Shown here piece by piece: positions 21,560 through 34,710 of a stretch of 64,000 nt of DNA (its first letter is position 1; every line of letters starts with the position of its first letter). Made by a program: the position numbers and the translations under genes. Under the pieces are notes generated by a model, which ran no database searches, was not told the origin of the DNA, and was given only the letters and a program-made list of their open reading frames with translations. Origin of the DNA: Conoideocrella luteorostrata (lineage: Eukaryota > Ascomycota > Sordariomycetes > Hypocreales > Clavicipitaceae); assembly GCA_032433595.1 (NCBI GenBank), contig JASWJB010000015.1, positions 186,001-250,000 on the forward strand. The letters are read 5' to 3'.

Positions 21560-22772
21560 ATGACGGACTACCAAACCTTCAATCTCGGCTCTCTCCCCCT
21601 CTCCTCCGGCCAGCACCTCCCGTCCGCGACCATCGCCTACAAGACATTCGGCTCGCCCTCTCTCCCCGCCATCATCTACCCCTCCTGGTTCAGCGGCCTG
21701 ATCTCCGATAACGAATGGCTCATTGGCGATGACAAGACTCTCTCCCCCCAGAAATACTACATCATAGTCCCTGCCATGTTCGGCAACGGCCAGTCCAGCA
21801 GCCCTTCCAACACGGATCTCAAGCCCTTCCCTGACATCTCCGTGCGCGACTGCGTGACCGCGCAGTACCGTCTTGTCACGGAACATCTGGGCATCAAGCG
21901 CGCCAAGTGCATTCTCGGATGGAGCATGGGCGCGGGTCAAACGTACCAGTGGATTACGCAGTATCCCGATTTCGCCGAATGTGCTGTGCCGTTCTGCGGC
22001 AGCGCAAGGACGTCCATTCACAACCAGGTGTTTCTGGAGGGCGTGAAGAGCGCGCTGCTCTCGGCAAAGGGTGCGTCATCGGCAGGGTCAGCCAGGGGGG
22101 AGAGCACCGCCCCAGGAGAATACAGAGGGTGGACCGAGCAGGAAAAGAGCGCTGGGTTGAAGGCCATGGGGAGAGTGTACGCTGGCTGGGGGTTCAGTCA
22201 GGCGTTTTACAGGGAGAAGACATATGAGACCGTCTTGGGGTATAAGTCCTTGGAGGACTTTATGTTGAACTTCTGGGAGAAGTGGGCTCTTTCCAAAGGT
22301 GAGTCTCCAACAGTCTTTTCACTCATATTGTGGCGACGCTGGATAAAGACCGGGGGAATTCTGACAAGGCTAGATCCTGAGAATTTACTTGTCATGCTTC
22401 GCGCGTGGCAGGCAGGCGACTGCTCCGATCAACCTCCGTATAACAAAGATTTTGAGCTGGCTATGAAAAGCATCAAGGCCAAGACACTTGTTCTACCGGG
22501 CAAGACGGACCTGTACTTCCCGCCCGAGGACTCTCAATACGAGGTGCAGTGTATGGCAGAGGGGGTTGGGAAGTGCATTCCCTTCCCGTCCATTTGGGGA
22601 CACTGGTAAGTATCGGTCCCCTGTCTTGTGTCTGCATAAATGGTGAGCTGACTTTGGCAGGGCTGGCGGTCCGGGCGTGAGCCCCGAGGACCTGAAATGG
22701 TTGGACAACAAGCTTAAGGTCTTTTTGGGAGATGAGGTGGCCTTGATGGGCGAGGCGAGTTTGACAAAGTAA
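21560..22772 (+). CDS. MetX-like alpha/beta hydrolase (homoserine O-acetyltransferase family)
   Basis: Three exons: 21560-22298, 22374-22605, 22661-22772; about 360 aa. The start context AAAAATGACGG and the immediate family N-terminus (FNLGSLPLSSGQHLPSATIAYKT, quoted in part) fix the start. Nucleophile Ser in LGWSMGAGQTYQW, acid Asp in PGKTDLYFPPEDS, and His in SIWGHWAGGPG, which spans the second intron, complete the triad. Fungal proteins of this type are usually annotated as homoserine O-acetyltransferase-like but often lack the acyl-acceptor determinants, so the reaction is uncertain. The first intron is 75 nt and stop-free, so its retention would insert 25 residues in frame; removal restores the family spacing LSK-DPENLL. 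Convergent with the scramblase gene. Confidence 0.85.
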
Positions 22773-22943
22773 TGCTTTTTTTTTCGTGTCTGTACTGCCC
22801 ACACTCGGTCTACTCGCCCATCTAATTATCTATGGCTACTTTTTCTATGTTGATGCTACAAAAGGACTGTTACTTAATGTGAAATAAAGTTTTTCCAGCC
22901 ATGTCCATAGCCTTTGCCTCTCCCCGTGCCCCCGCCTCATTTG

Positions 22944-25310
22944 CTAGTCCATCTTCTGCTCGCTCTGGCTCTTCTTCCACTGCCTTGCCAGGTTGATCAG
23001 AGTCAATCCTGCCTCTGCACTTACACCGTCCTCGACCTGCTTCGTCCAAAACAGGTCCGACCCCATCATGAGCACCGACCTGCGACGCTCTCTCTCCGCC
23101 GGCGTAAGATTCACACCCGCCTGCTTGCTGTGTTCAATCTCCTCCAAGTACTTCAGACGCCGGGCATAACTCTCGTCGCGCTCCTTCCGAATTTGCTCTG
23201 ATCCTAAACGCTCGAATATCCACCTTGTCAACGCGCGCAGCACCAGAAGCGCGTGCTCGCTGATGAAGATGGTGATGGGAAGCGAGGTCCAGCTTCCTCC
23301 TCCGATGGTATTTGTTCCAAAGAGGTGAACTATGGCGGCGGTCGAGATGCTTCCCAGCAGAGTGAGTGTCTCGAGCGCGGTGACCCACGGCCCAATGCCG
23401 GAGGATCGCGTGGGTGCCGGGCGTTGATGCTCAAAGCAAATCTTGGCAAAGTCGGATCGAAGCTCGATCCAGTTGTTGACGAGGAAGCCTAGCGAGATCA
23501 AGGGCCAAACGGGCGAGAAGAGGGCCAAGTAGCCGAATTGAAGTACAATCTCGGCTATGTCGTCCTGCACGTTGTACCCAGGCCGCGTGGATTGGTTGCG
23601 AACCCGCTTTAAGAAGTCGGCTTCGTTTGGATCATCCGAGGTGAGCGTCAAGAGCATGGTATCCTTGGTGTAGACTCGACGATAATCACGGTACCAGTCG
23701 GTGAGCTTGTACTTGATCAGCGGGAGAATGTTCTCTTCGAAGAAATCAGAGAGCTGTCCAGTGACCGTGAGGGCAATAACCTCGTTGCGTAGGCGATCCG
23801 AATCGGGGCTGAAGGTTCGAAAGACAAGTGTGCCTGCAAAGTTGGGGAAGAAGTGCACCAGGAACTGCTTTACGTGAGGAACAACGTCATCGCCAAAGGG
23901 GACATATACAAATGCCACCAGCAGGATGGGGAGGTAATTGGTAATGATGCTCAAGACGAAAACTTTCTGCGTTAAAGACATTTCATGGTCGTCAGCAGTG
24001 CGGTGGTTCTCGTATTCGGTCAACGCGGTGGCAATTCCTTCAAGAGATGACGACACCCGGGGGATGGCAACGGCAAGTAATATCGTGGGGACATATTCCT
24101 TCGTTTCGGTCAGTTCTTTCCAATCCTCGTTCATGAGGGCTCCTGGGCTGTTTATTCTCGTGCGACGTTACATACCAGGATGGATCGATAAGGGCCTTCA
24201 TAAGTCTCGCAAATGAGCACTTCGACTACAAAGACGGAACAAATCATCAAACCTAGGGCTAGGGTAGATAGCAGAATAAATGGAACTTGAAGGAGCTGTC
24301 GAGAAATCTGCTTCCACTTGGGAAAGTAATGCTTTGTCCGTCCGTGCTCGTCCTTTATAACCTTGTCATATTTAAAGCTTGGTCTATTCACCTTGACTTT
24401 GTTGATGCCCTTCACCCTCCAGCGAATGCTCAGATCAACTTCTTGAACCTTCCAGTACTCCAAAAATACAGTGCACCACACGGTTGTCAGAATAGCATAG
24501 GCCAGTGAGTATTTCGAGAGGAATTGCCAAGCAATAAGACCCGTGACAGCTGGAAAGGTCAAAAACATGAGATATGTCTGGATGAAGACGAAGTAGAAGG
24601 CGATTTTGGATCCATGTAGGTCGCGGATCCTGTCAAAGTCGCTGGTGGTGAGAACAAGGCGTTTGCTCAGGTGTCGTAGGACGGACTGGTTTTCGGTCTC
24701 GTTCTGGAGAGGAAACATGCACTTTACATTTTCCCAGGGACCTACACCGGGAGTGATTCCAGCACCGCCCAGCTCTTTCGGCCACAATACGAGGTGGTAC
24801 ATGGCAAGGAGCTCTTCTGCCTCGAACATGCCTTTGACGGCGGTGTCCTTGTCGCCGCCAGGGTGGGACTGGGTAATGGCGTACAGCCAGTCTTTGACTC
24901 GTTGCTTGTAGACTGTGTTTCCCAGAAGCTGCTCAGGTGCCTTGACGAACACCAGGATGGACTGCTCGTAGCCTGGGCGGACCTCGGTATACAGACCAGC
25001 CGCCTCGAGATTGTCCAGCAGGCTGTTGAACTCCTTGATGGCCACATCGTAATCTACTTCACGTCAGCCTGCTCATTTGGACACGGCACGTCACATCGGG
25101 TTCCAGCAGCGCACCTATGCCGGCGAAGTCGTAAACAACGACATATTTATCGCTGTTCTTCTGCTCATCCCTTACCGGCGATGCGGCCTTCTCCCTTGCT
25201 ACGTAACGAGTGTCGCGTGGTGGTGACGGCGGCGTCAGATGGTTGCCAATTGGTATGGACAGAGTTGGCAGACGGCGGTGCTCGACTTCAGGGGCATCAG
25301 GGGCCGTCAT
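22944..25310 (-). CDS. TMEM16/anoctamin family lipid scramblase (Ist2-like)
   Basis: Three exons on the minus strand: 25310-25115, 25053-24176, 24098-22944; about 742 aa, close to characterised fungal TMEM16 proteins. An N-terminal cytosolic domain (DKYVVVYDFAGI, then LLDNLEAAGLYTEVRPG) precedes ten or so hydrophobic helices. Family-typical features include HGSKIAFYFVFIQTYLMFLTF, WRVKGINKVKVNRPSF, EYVPTILLAVAIPRV, the helix-6 stretch NYLPILLVAFVYVPFG and acidic residues near helices 7-8 expected to bind calcium. Fungal homologues are calcium-activated phospholipid scramblases or ER-plasma membrane tethers. The second intron was placed so that SIL joins EYVPTILL; another acceptor upstream does not keep frame. 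Shares a 490-bp divergent promoter with the acetyltransferase gene. Confidence 0.9.
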
Positions 25311-25800
25311 GGTGCGATCGCTTGCTGATCGTCCAAAGGACTGGAGCTGGTGGCCGCTAAATTGCCGCTGGAACTTGCGGATCTGCCCGCATCCGGGACC
25401 TGCGCCAGGCCTCGTGGTTGTGAGGGGCACGATTGAGAAGACGCAGCCCGGCAGCGATCTATATTGCCAGTAAGAATTCAAGCACCCAGTCGTTTCGATT
25501 CGCGCAGCCAGGCACGGGGAACTGGTGCTGGGTCTGGTTGCCGGATGCAAGTGCGGATGCAGAGAATCAATTGTGATGGCAGCTTGCACTGCCACAGACT
25601 GACACAACAGACAATGGGCAAATCAACGTCACTCATCTCCACTTGTGTCGCCTCCCCACGGTGCATGCGCGAGTCTCCGATGCCGGAAACTGTCCGAGAC
25701 ACAGTCGTCAATCTTCAGCGGCAGCATCGTGCATTGCTCCCCAGCCCAACACCAATCTACGACCACGACAACACGACTGATCCAAGCGCAGATCACGACA
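25311..25800. promoter_or_regulatory. Divergent promoter, scramblase / acetyltransferase
   Basis: Region between two head-to-head start codons (25310 minus, 25801 plus). The open frames that run through it are extensions of the flanking genes upstream of their likely starts. No named element is recognisable. Confidence 0.4.
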
Positions 25801-26346
25801 ATGACTGCATCGCGAGTTGATGCTGTCTCTACTTCCGCCGTTCACATCCGCGCCGCCGTTCCGCAAGACATGCCCTCCGTCCGCGCCTGTATCCAAGAAT
25901 ACACCACCTGGCTCGACGAGGACATTTCTTTCCAGAATTACACCGAAGAATTCGACAACCTCCCCGGAAAATACGCTCCTCCGACCGGCGGGATATTCGT
26001 CGCCGTGGACGCCTCTTCCGACGACGTGCTGGGGTGCATCGCGTTGAGAGCGTTGGACCTGCAGGCGGGCTATCTGCCAGATTCTGCCGGCCGCCGTTAT
26101 TGCGAATTGAAAAGACTATATGTGTATCCCAAAGCAAGAGGCAGGCAGGCCGCAAGGCTTCTGATACATGCCGCCGTACAGTCAGCTGCGGAGATGGGCT
26201 ATGACGAGGTGCTTTTGGATACGCTGCCCAAAATGCGCGCTGCGGTCGGATTGTACGAATCAGAGGGGTTTAGAGAGACGCGTCCGTACTATTATAATCC
26301 CCTGGAGGGCGTCTTGTTCTTTTTAAAACGCCTGGGCAAGTCGTAG
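25801..26346 (+). CDS. GNAT-family N-acetyltransferase
   Basis: Single exon, 181 aa from the ATG at 25801 (MTASRVDAV). The GNAT core is complete: GGIFVAVDASSDDVLGCIAL (beta strands), ELKRLYVYPKARGRQAARLLI (motif A with the acetyl-CoA pyrophosphate loop R-x-x-G-R-Q-A), DEVLLDTLPKMRAAVGLYES (motif B) and FRETRPYYYNPLEGVLFFLK. The pattern resembles small-molecule acetyltransferases of the YjgM/YhbS kind; the substrate is unknown. An upstream in-frame ATG at 25645 would add a non-conserved stretch and is less likely. Its stop lies 57 bp from the convergent cupin gene. Confidence 0.88.
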   Translation: MTASRVDAVSTSAVHIRAAVPQDMPSVRACIQEYTTWLDEDISFQNYTEEFDNLPGKYAPPTGGIFVAVDASSDDVLGCIALRALDLQAGYLPDSAGRRYCELKRLYVYPKARGRQAARLLIHAAVQSAAEMGYDEVLLDTLPKMRAAVGLYESEGFRETRPYYYNPLEGVLFFLKRLGKS

Positions 26347-26403
26347 CACTGCTAGATACGTAGACGGTAAGAAATGAGACATGACGGTATACAGCCGGCG
26401 CTG

Positions 26404-27022
26404 TTACAGGCCACGTAATGGCATCTGATTGCCGCGGTTCCCAGCAGAGGCATCATGCGTAGCATCAATGCATGGCCCATCCCGTACAATCTTATGCTTC
26501 GGCACCTGGCCGCCTTCAAAAGGAAGCTGCAAGGCTATAGACGGGTGCTTAGCTGGGTATTCCGAGATGTGACCCTCACCGTCCATATCATTCGCGACAA
26601 TCAGCCCATTCTCACCAGCCTCAAGATGGAGGGTCTCTCCAGTAGACGGCAGCGTAAGGTGCGCAGTGCCAGTCAGCAAAACAAACAGCCTAGTATTTTG
26701 TCAACCGCGTATCCGACTTCAAACATAATCCGCCAAGCACATCGTGGCCAGAAACGTACATTGGATGCGGCGGCTTGTGAATCCCTTCATTCGATCCTGC
26801 CGGCAGGACCACATAGGTCACGTTCGACAATTGCGCAAGGTCTGTCGCTTGCCCAACAGTGGGGTACTTGACGAATGGGTTCTCGAACTGCCAGCATTCG
26901 AAGGCTGCTTTACCGTCACGGCCAGAGACGACAGCACTGAGACGGAGGTGGGATGGACTGATGGCGTGCGCCTGACTGAGACCGAGGAAGGTCGGTAAGG
27001 CTGACCGGTAAGACAAACGCAT
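26404..27022 (-). CDS. Small secreted-type cupin protein
   Basis: Two exons: 27022-26760 and 26689-26404; 182 aa. The donor GTACGT at 26759 and acceptor CTAG at 26690 join phase 2 to phase 2 and restore the cupin strand LFVLLTGTAHLTLP. Other cupin-like segments are YVVLPAGSNEGIHKPPHP and LEAGENGLIVANDMDGEGH. An N-terminal hydrophobic segment ending SQAHA may be a signal peptide, though weakly. The family is common in ascomycetes and uncharacterised. An ATG at 27031 is an alternative start. Confidence 0.75.
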
Positions 27023-27911
27023 TGTGTGCAAAGAAGTGGGCGACCGTTTGAGGTCCTCCGAATGCTCATTCGTGTTGATGAGTTCAATTCAATTTTGGTT
27101 AACTTTGTCGAAGAATAAGGTTGACCCCGCAATGATGGCGGCGCCTTTCATTTGCCGTCTGGCCACGACGTACGCGCCCTCGTATAGAATGTACCGCATG
27201 ACGGGGCCGGAAGTTCAAAGCCTCATAAATTGCGTCACGACATTGTGGTTCGGCTGTAGTGGCCGCGTCACCATTTTGAAGGCAATTGCATGGGTTGTAC
27301 TGCACGTATGCAAGGCCATCATCTCAGTACTATGAGTGTACACATTCTCACTTCAAGGAAGAATGCGACCATTTCAGTTCCTGCATCTCGTTTCTTGGGT
27401 CCTCCGATTTATGTAGGCAGTTAATAGCAAACGCGACGCTGCGGCTACAGTGTATGTTCACGCAATACTCCGTACAATTGAGACAATCGCCGGCGACTTT
27501 AATTAAACAGCCAAAGCTAACTGTCTGAAACACCATCCTCAGGCTCCATCCACCGGCAATGCCTCCAACATCCACTTCCGTGAGGAACCACGGTGTTAAA
27601 TACGAACATTTATATCCACAAGAACTACTAATTAGGACTCCCACGCGACAGTGGGTATTGTTAGACCAGACAAGGCACACCTGTGATGCGATGTTCACCA
27701 CGCGTGGTTTGCCAGCTCTTCAACGTACACACGCCGGGTTACTTGAGCTGATTGTACGTTCGGACTAGTTCCTTGCAAAGGCTTTCAGATACTTGTATAC
27801 TCGTATTCAAGACTTCGTCAATATGTCCCGGTGTACATGCTGGAGCAGATGGACGTATAAATTGCATGATCCGCGCATCGCAGTGACAGAAGGAAAATCC
27901 TGTCGTTCCAA
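27023..27911. other. Intergenic, no supported gene
   Basis: Spacer between the secreted cupin promoter and the subtilase promoter. It contains TACTCCGTA at 27466. Several open frames (27024-27335, 27286-27528, 27348-27701) overlap and show no domain. Confidence 0.35.
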
Positions 27912-27981
27912 CACCAAACCGGCAGGCTTATTCCACAATTGCAAAACACCAAACCGGCAGTCTTATTCCACAATTGCAAAA
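27912..27981 (+). repeat. 35-bp tandem duplication in subtilase promoter
   Basis: Two consecutive 35-bp units starting at 27912 and 27947 (CACCAAACCGGCAGgCTTAT and onward), differing at one base (g/t), followed by the start of a third. It lies just before the ATG at 27995, so it falls in the proximal promoter or 5' UTR. It might duplicate a regulatory site; it may also be neutral slippage. Confidence 0.85.
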
Positions 27982-27994
27982 CACCGCACCCATC

Positions 27995-29448
<1,454 letters not shown>

Positions 29449-30485
29449 GCTATATACTCGTAGCATTGACTGTTTTGTCTGCTTTCTGCACAATGTGGCT
29501 GGTTTGATGGTTCGCGAATGCTTTGTACCTATGAAGGACATACTCATTGGGCCACATGGCCATGCAGCATGGATTTATTTACAGGCTAGAGTCGATAGCT
29601 AATGGTTTTCATCCGAATTATCCAAGCTAACATATCGGGTCAAACTCTCATTCAATTAAAGTAATTTACTTAGTGCATAAAACTTACTAAAACTTTTTCT
29701 TTACCAATAAACACTTATTTTCTTTAAGTCTTAATATAATTGCTTACTTGAATTGACTAATTAATCTAAACAATTATTAAATTACAACCTATAACTTTAG
29801 TTGTTTACTACGCTATCCCTTATTACTTAAACTATGTTATCTAAATATATCTGTTAACAAAAATCCGGACTAGATTTATGCCTCGGAGTAATCACAGTTA
29901 TTAAAACCGTATTAAAAATTTATTTCTACCTGGTGCGCAATAGGCTACAGCTTCAACCTCGCCAATCAGCAATGTTAAGCAAAGTATATATCTAGAAATC
30001 CTATTTCAATGCCCGATTCATCAGGTTTAAAGTAAGGCTGCATCGAGATTGACATGCTGAGTCTCCTTAAGATTGATATGTACGCCGTGCTCGTCGTCAT
30101 TCGCCTACCCAACACATACACGCCAGAACTCCACCGTTTGCGCTAACGGCTTTGGTGTAAATTGATCTGGTCAAACGTCTCTCAAGCTAGTCCACTTATA
30201 CCATCAACTTCACACTCTAGCTCAACCGATACCATGTTCCATAATACAACCTACTCAGTGAGTGCTGTCTGGACGATAGCTTCGAGATATTGACAGAATA
30301 TCTCTAGTCCGTCTCGCGTCTACGCTAGATGCCCAGGCGGATCAAGGAAAGTATACTTCTCATACGAACTATTTGGCCAGGTGTAAACCGGCTGTAGCAG
30401 GAGCTACATACCACTCAGTTAGCGATACAGACAGTAATGGGAATATTTGCGTTTCCTGTTCATGTAAGTGAAGCTTCTCGTGCAC
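29449..30485. other. Very AT-rich patch between two protease genes
   Basis: From about 29640 to 29920 the sequence is strikingly AT-rich, with many TTAA, TTAC and AATT tetramers and no open frame. The remainder to 30485 has ordinary composition but no gene. The composition is what RIP leaves in duplicated DNA of ascomycetes, but no parent element is recognisable. Confidence 0.5.
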
Positions 30486-31350
30486 TTACTCTGCGGAGTA
30501 GTCCATGTAATTCTCAACAGGATCGAGGCCAGGCATATCGGGACAGGTGTCGCGGCCTACCGGACACTCACCCCAGTTAGGAGAGGCTTCGGCCGGAGTG
30601 TCGGCAATGAAGTCTCCGCCCTTCTCGTTGCAGCCGCCCTCGAAGGTGTGCAACAGACCAAACCAGTGCCCAACCTCGTGGACAGTGGTCAAGCCCTGGT
30701 TGAAGGGGGGCTTGTTACCGGGGAGAGAAAAGCTGCCCACCATGCAGCCATTCTTAGCCAGCGCCTCTCCTTCGTAAGCGTTCATGTTGGGGAAGACGCA
30801 GACACCGCCGGCCCCTAGGCCGGGTGCGTAGTAGAGATTCAGCGTGCGCGAGGTGCCGCGGTGCAACTTCGTCTTGAGATCCTTTTCAAAGATCTCCGGC
30901 TTGTCAGCCCATGAGGCGTTCTTGGTCCGGGTTGTGCCGGCGAGATTGAAAGTGAGATTACTTGGTGCATATGCATCATTGAGAATTTTCATCTGACCGC
31001 TAATTTCCTCATCCTGTTAAAGCCAAAAATAGTTAGAATGAGAAAAAAAAACCGAAACCTTACGATGGCATAGAATGGAAAGAGAAGAAGCAAAAGTTTA
31101 CAGTCAGCCAGCCGCCTTGCTTGGTTTCATTGACAGCAACAACGTGAACCCAAGCATCCAACGAAATCAGCTCACCGGTATCGCGGCGAGTGAAATCCGG
31201 CTTGTCTTTGGCTAACTTTTCGTGCAGAGCCAGAATATCAGCATCTGCCTGGGTGCTGCAAAAGTCTCTTTGCTGTCTTGGCAATAAGGCAGCACTGGCC
31301 AGCGGTCCGAGGACCATAAAAGCGTTTGCGAGTTGAAGTAGAGACAGCAT
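30486..31350 (-). CDS. Secreted M43 (pappalysin-like) metalloprotease, short C-terminus
   Basis: Two exons: 31350-31102 and 31013-30486; 258 aa. Signal peptide MLSLLQLANAFMVLGPLASA, then a short pro-region and a metzincin domain. The zinc site HEVGHWFGLLH fits HExxHxxGxxH, and the Met-turn is in VENYMDYS. Family members normally continue about 25-30 residues past the Met-turn; here a stop follows within three codons. The stop sits in GAGTAAGTG, which is also a good 5' splice site, so a final exon may once have been attached, but I find no plausible exon in the next 250 bp. It acts outside the cell if functional; adjacency to the AT-rich patch suggests 3' loss. Confidence 0.8.
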
Positions 31351-32778
31351 TCTTGGGGATGTTGTTCACAAAGAGCACGGGAAAGATTTTACTTAGACTT
31401 GTTTGGCAATCTTTTATTGTTCTGTTGTGGGCTGGCGAGGTTCTTATACCCTGCTACTATCCATTGCTTATACGTTGCGAGGTAGTCCGCGATGTGACTA
31501 TGGCCTGTTCGTGGTGTCACTCTGTCTTGATATTTTGGTTTCGTTGCCTCGCTTGTGTTGAACACGAACGAAGATCTATTACACGATCAACGACCTGCCT
31601 CTCGCAGCAGGAGAAGTGGACGAGGTCTACAGTGACCAGGGGGTCCGAGCTCGAGTTGATTTCCACAATAGGCTAATCCCTCGGACGGTAGCCGAGCATG
31701 GCGGTGGCGGACTGTAGCGAGCTGCCCAAAGGGGCAAGTCTTAATCAAAGCTTTATTATCAGCTGCGAGTTAGAAATACGAGGTTACATGCCTTATGTAG
31801 ATATCTCACGAGTCAGTTGTGTATAAGTATGATTCCGAGATAAGCGAACATTTTCGGTGAGCCAGTCGGAGCAAATGCATACTGCGGCCCGTGGCTATGC
31901 TGGCGCTATCTCGCCGCAGCGACTCCATTACCGACGACTGGGATGCAGTGTCACCGGGCATTCGTAGCCAATGAGTGCTCTCAACTCGGACTGGCCTAGC
32001 CTTCGGGTGGTTTCAAGACCCCGGCTACGATGTTTGGCCAAGGTCTAGAGACGATCAGGCTGACTCTTCTTCATGGCTTTTCTGCCATTATGTGCGACAG
32101 CGATCTAGGACTCCAATAACCTACGACCCATCCAACACGCGCAACATCAGCTCCCTCCGAATACTTGAATTCACTAGCTAGCGAGATTATCAGCGAGTTC
32201 AATCCATACAACCACGGAGCCGAAGTCAGATCCACATTACATTTGATGGGTAGATATCTCTCAATAGTCCCTTTCTTCGCCTTCTTCCCCATGGGGATAC
32301 ATTTGAGCCACAAAAATTCGCTCTTGGCCTTCCCAACATTTCCATAGCACATAGTGGAGATGTCACAGGATAATATCAGCCTAAGGGTCACAACTGCACA
32401 TGAAAAGTGGCCTCTGGCTTCGCCATTTTTTGTGTGACATTCTCTATCTCGTTACCAAAGCCTTCCATTCATCACTTTCAACAACACGCTGTGTGAGCAA
32501 GGAAGGGCCTCCACAACCTTATGGACTAGATCGACAGCTATCTTGCAAAGTATGCAAGACAACGACCCCGAAAAAAGGCTATCTTCAGTATCCGAGCTTT
32601 ATCCTCAACAATAGCACTGGCTGGCTATCTCAGTCCTAAATGACCAAGCGCTCCTAAGCTGCGACACCACCTGGCGGACATTACGATACAGGCAAGAAGC
32701 TACTGTGGGTTGCACAGGGTGTTGTGCAGGGTATCGATACCGTTGCGGTCAAATGGCAATATATTTAATAATCTCTGT
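31351..32778. other. Intergenic, no supported gene
   Basis: Long spacer with only short overlapping frames (31975-32181, 32071-32391, 32400-32639). None carries a domain or splice structure I can defend. Confidence 0.35.
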
Positions 32779-32897
32779 ATATCTCTAAGAAGAGGAAAAC
32801 AAGTCAAGGTGGGAGGCTCGATATCACCGTATAAATATCGTGACCGAAAGGTGACCACGTGACCCGCTCCGTGCTTCCTATTGTGCTTGACCGCGGG
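32779..32897 (+). repeat. Dispersed repeat, copy B
   Basis: Direct-orientation partner of 16747-16866; see that entry for shared blocks. It lies in a gene-poor spacer about 530 bp before the frameshifted gene at 33429. Differences from copy A are mainly transitions (for example ACCTGCTCC versus ACCCGCTCC). Confidence 0.75.
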
Positions 32898-33428
32898 ATT
32901 CCAACCATGTCAAGAGTAGTCATATATTATTTGTCTACAGCTATGTAACTAGGAATGCTTTGCCAGTTCAGTCCTCAACAGAGCTTTTCGGCTTAGTCAT
33001 TTTTACGACCCTATATTCTCCTGGTATAGAGAGAGAGTCCTTCCTAGCAATCTATCATAAAAGATGCATCTCAATTCGTTGTACTAAGGCAATTGTCAGC
33101 CTCATTCCAAAGTCAGTTGTACGAGATATGCCTCCCAGTAATTGGTTTGTCGCGATGGATATGTTGGCCCCCAAATCAGGCACAACCGGTCCGCGTGGCA
33201 CGACAGCCTGTGTGTGCCTAATTGAACGCCTATTTCCAGCTCGGGGTTTGTCGAGCAGCTCACGTAATACATGACATCACATAACATTTTCGAGCGGCTC
33301 TCAACCAACGTCTCATCAACTTACTAAAAAATTCCCAGGCATTTGCAGCCGAAGCCATTACTGCTTTCACATGGAATTATACCATTTATCGACGTTAACA
33401 ATAACTTAAAAATAACTACTCTTCTACC

Positions 33429-34147
33429 ATGGCTGTTATTAAGATGAAATGTTCTCCCGAGGACCGCAAGGCCATCATCGGGGTCTCGATGACAGCACGC
33501 CCATCAACAATTCATCTACCCTCAGGACACAAAGGCACCTTATTTCAGCTTGTTATCGGCCTCCGCATTATCGAGTCAATACGTAAAGACGCCCCAATTA
33601 CTATATGTCGATCCGGAACAATACTAGCTCACGAAGATGGCGTGGACATATTAGCACAAGGTGCTCTTGGCCCAGGCTTAATCTCAAATCAGATAAGTCG
33701 CGCGTAATTTCACTCGGACTTCTGAGGGTACGTAAAGCTCGGACAGAAAATAATAACTCTCCAAATCTAAAGGATCGGAATCTGGAGTTTGTCACAATAC
33801 CAGCGGATGGGACTAGTGTGGAAATAACTCATGATTTATCGGAAACACGGCTTTTCGAGCGCTCAGACACGATCAAAAAACAAGACGTGCGTTCGGGTGA
33901 AACCTTCCGGATGCAAATGGATTCCAAATATGTGGGAACCATGTGGTGGTGCTGGGGCGACTTAGATGGCGACCTTGACGGGAAAAAGCTTCATGCTTGG
34001 CAAAAAGGTATTAACCTTGGTGACGCGGTCAAACCCAGTGTTGGCGAGATTGAGGACGAGGGTTGGGTTCTCGGGGAAGATCTGGCTGAACTTGAGTTCC
34101 AGGATCAGTCTGGATGGGTTGAAATCCAGTTTGAATGCCAGAAATAA
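33429..34147 (+). pseudogene. Fungal-specific protein of unknown function, frameshifted
   Basis: Start at 33429 in a strong context (TCTACCATGGC). Frame 1 (33429-33707) carries the conserved N-terminus and GALGPGLIS. The similarity then continues in another frame from about 33680 (VISLGLLRVRKAR) to the stop at 34147, with the family hallmarks FVTIPADG, GTMWWCWGDLDGDLDGKKLHAWQKG. One base is missing or extra between the two. This family (about 240 aa, conserved WWCWGDL block) is widespread in filamentous ascomycetes and has no assigned function. A sequencing error would look the same. Confidence 0.65.
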
Positions 34148-34710
34148 CATAAGTGCTGATATAATAGACGAATATTGTGTCTTGACATGTCTTAGACTTG
34201 TTGGGACGAAAATTGCTTGTGCCAAGAAGATCAGTGCCGTAAGTAGCTAGTTAGCTTCGAGAGGAGGAATTCTGAGTACCCATACAACACGTGGGGGTCT
34301 TTTTAAGCATTACGAACACGCAAGCAGCTTCGGGGGGCCTTGGTCCTCCATGAAATGCACCTCAAGCATGCAGCGCGATCGTGCTGGCGCTCAAAGGCGG
34401 AGTAAATCTAACCTAACCACATGCAATCATTGCCAACTAGTGTAGACACGAGAGATGAATTATTATCAGTTTGCGAGATACTTGTCTCGGCGAAATTCAC
34501 ATGGCATATTAGATCAGCTAGGTGCCCGCTGGCCTAGCCATCCACCTCCCTGGCAGTCAAATCACAGGCGTTTTCGGCACATTTGGGTAATCATTCATAT
34601 TTAGGGTAAAATTTAATTAACATCAAGCCGCTATATATATTATACAAGAACAAATCATTGCAACGCTTCGTTCCCCAGCCCAATGAACCTTGCTGAAAAG
34701 CCCCTTCCGC
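34148..34710. other. Intergenic between convergent genes
   Basis: AT-rich toward 34600-34660. No gene seen; probably the 3' regions of the two flanking convergent genes. Confidence 0.35.
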
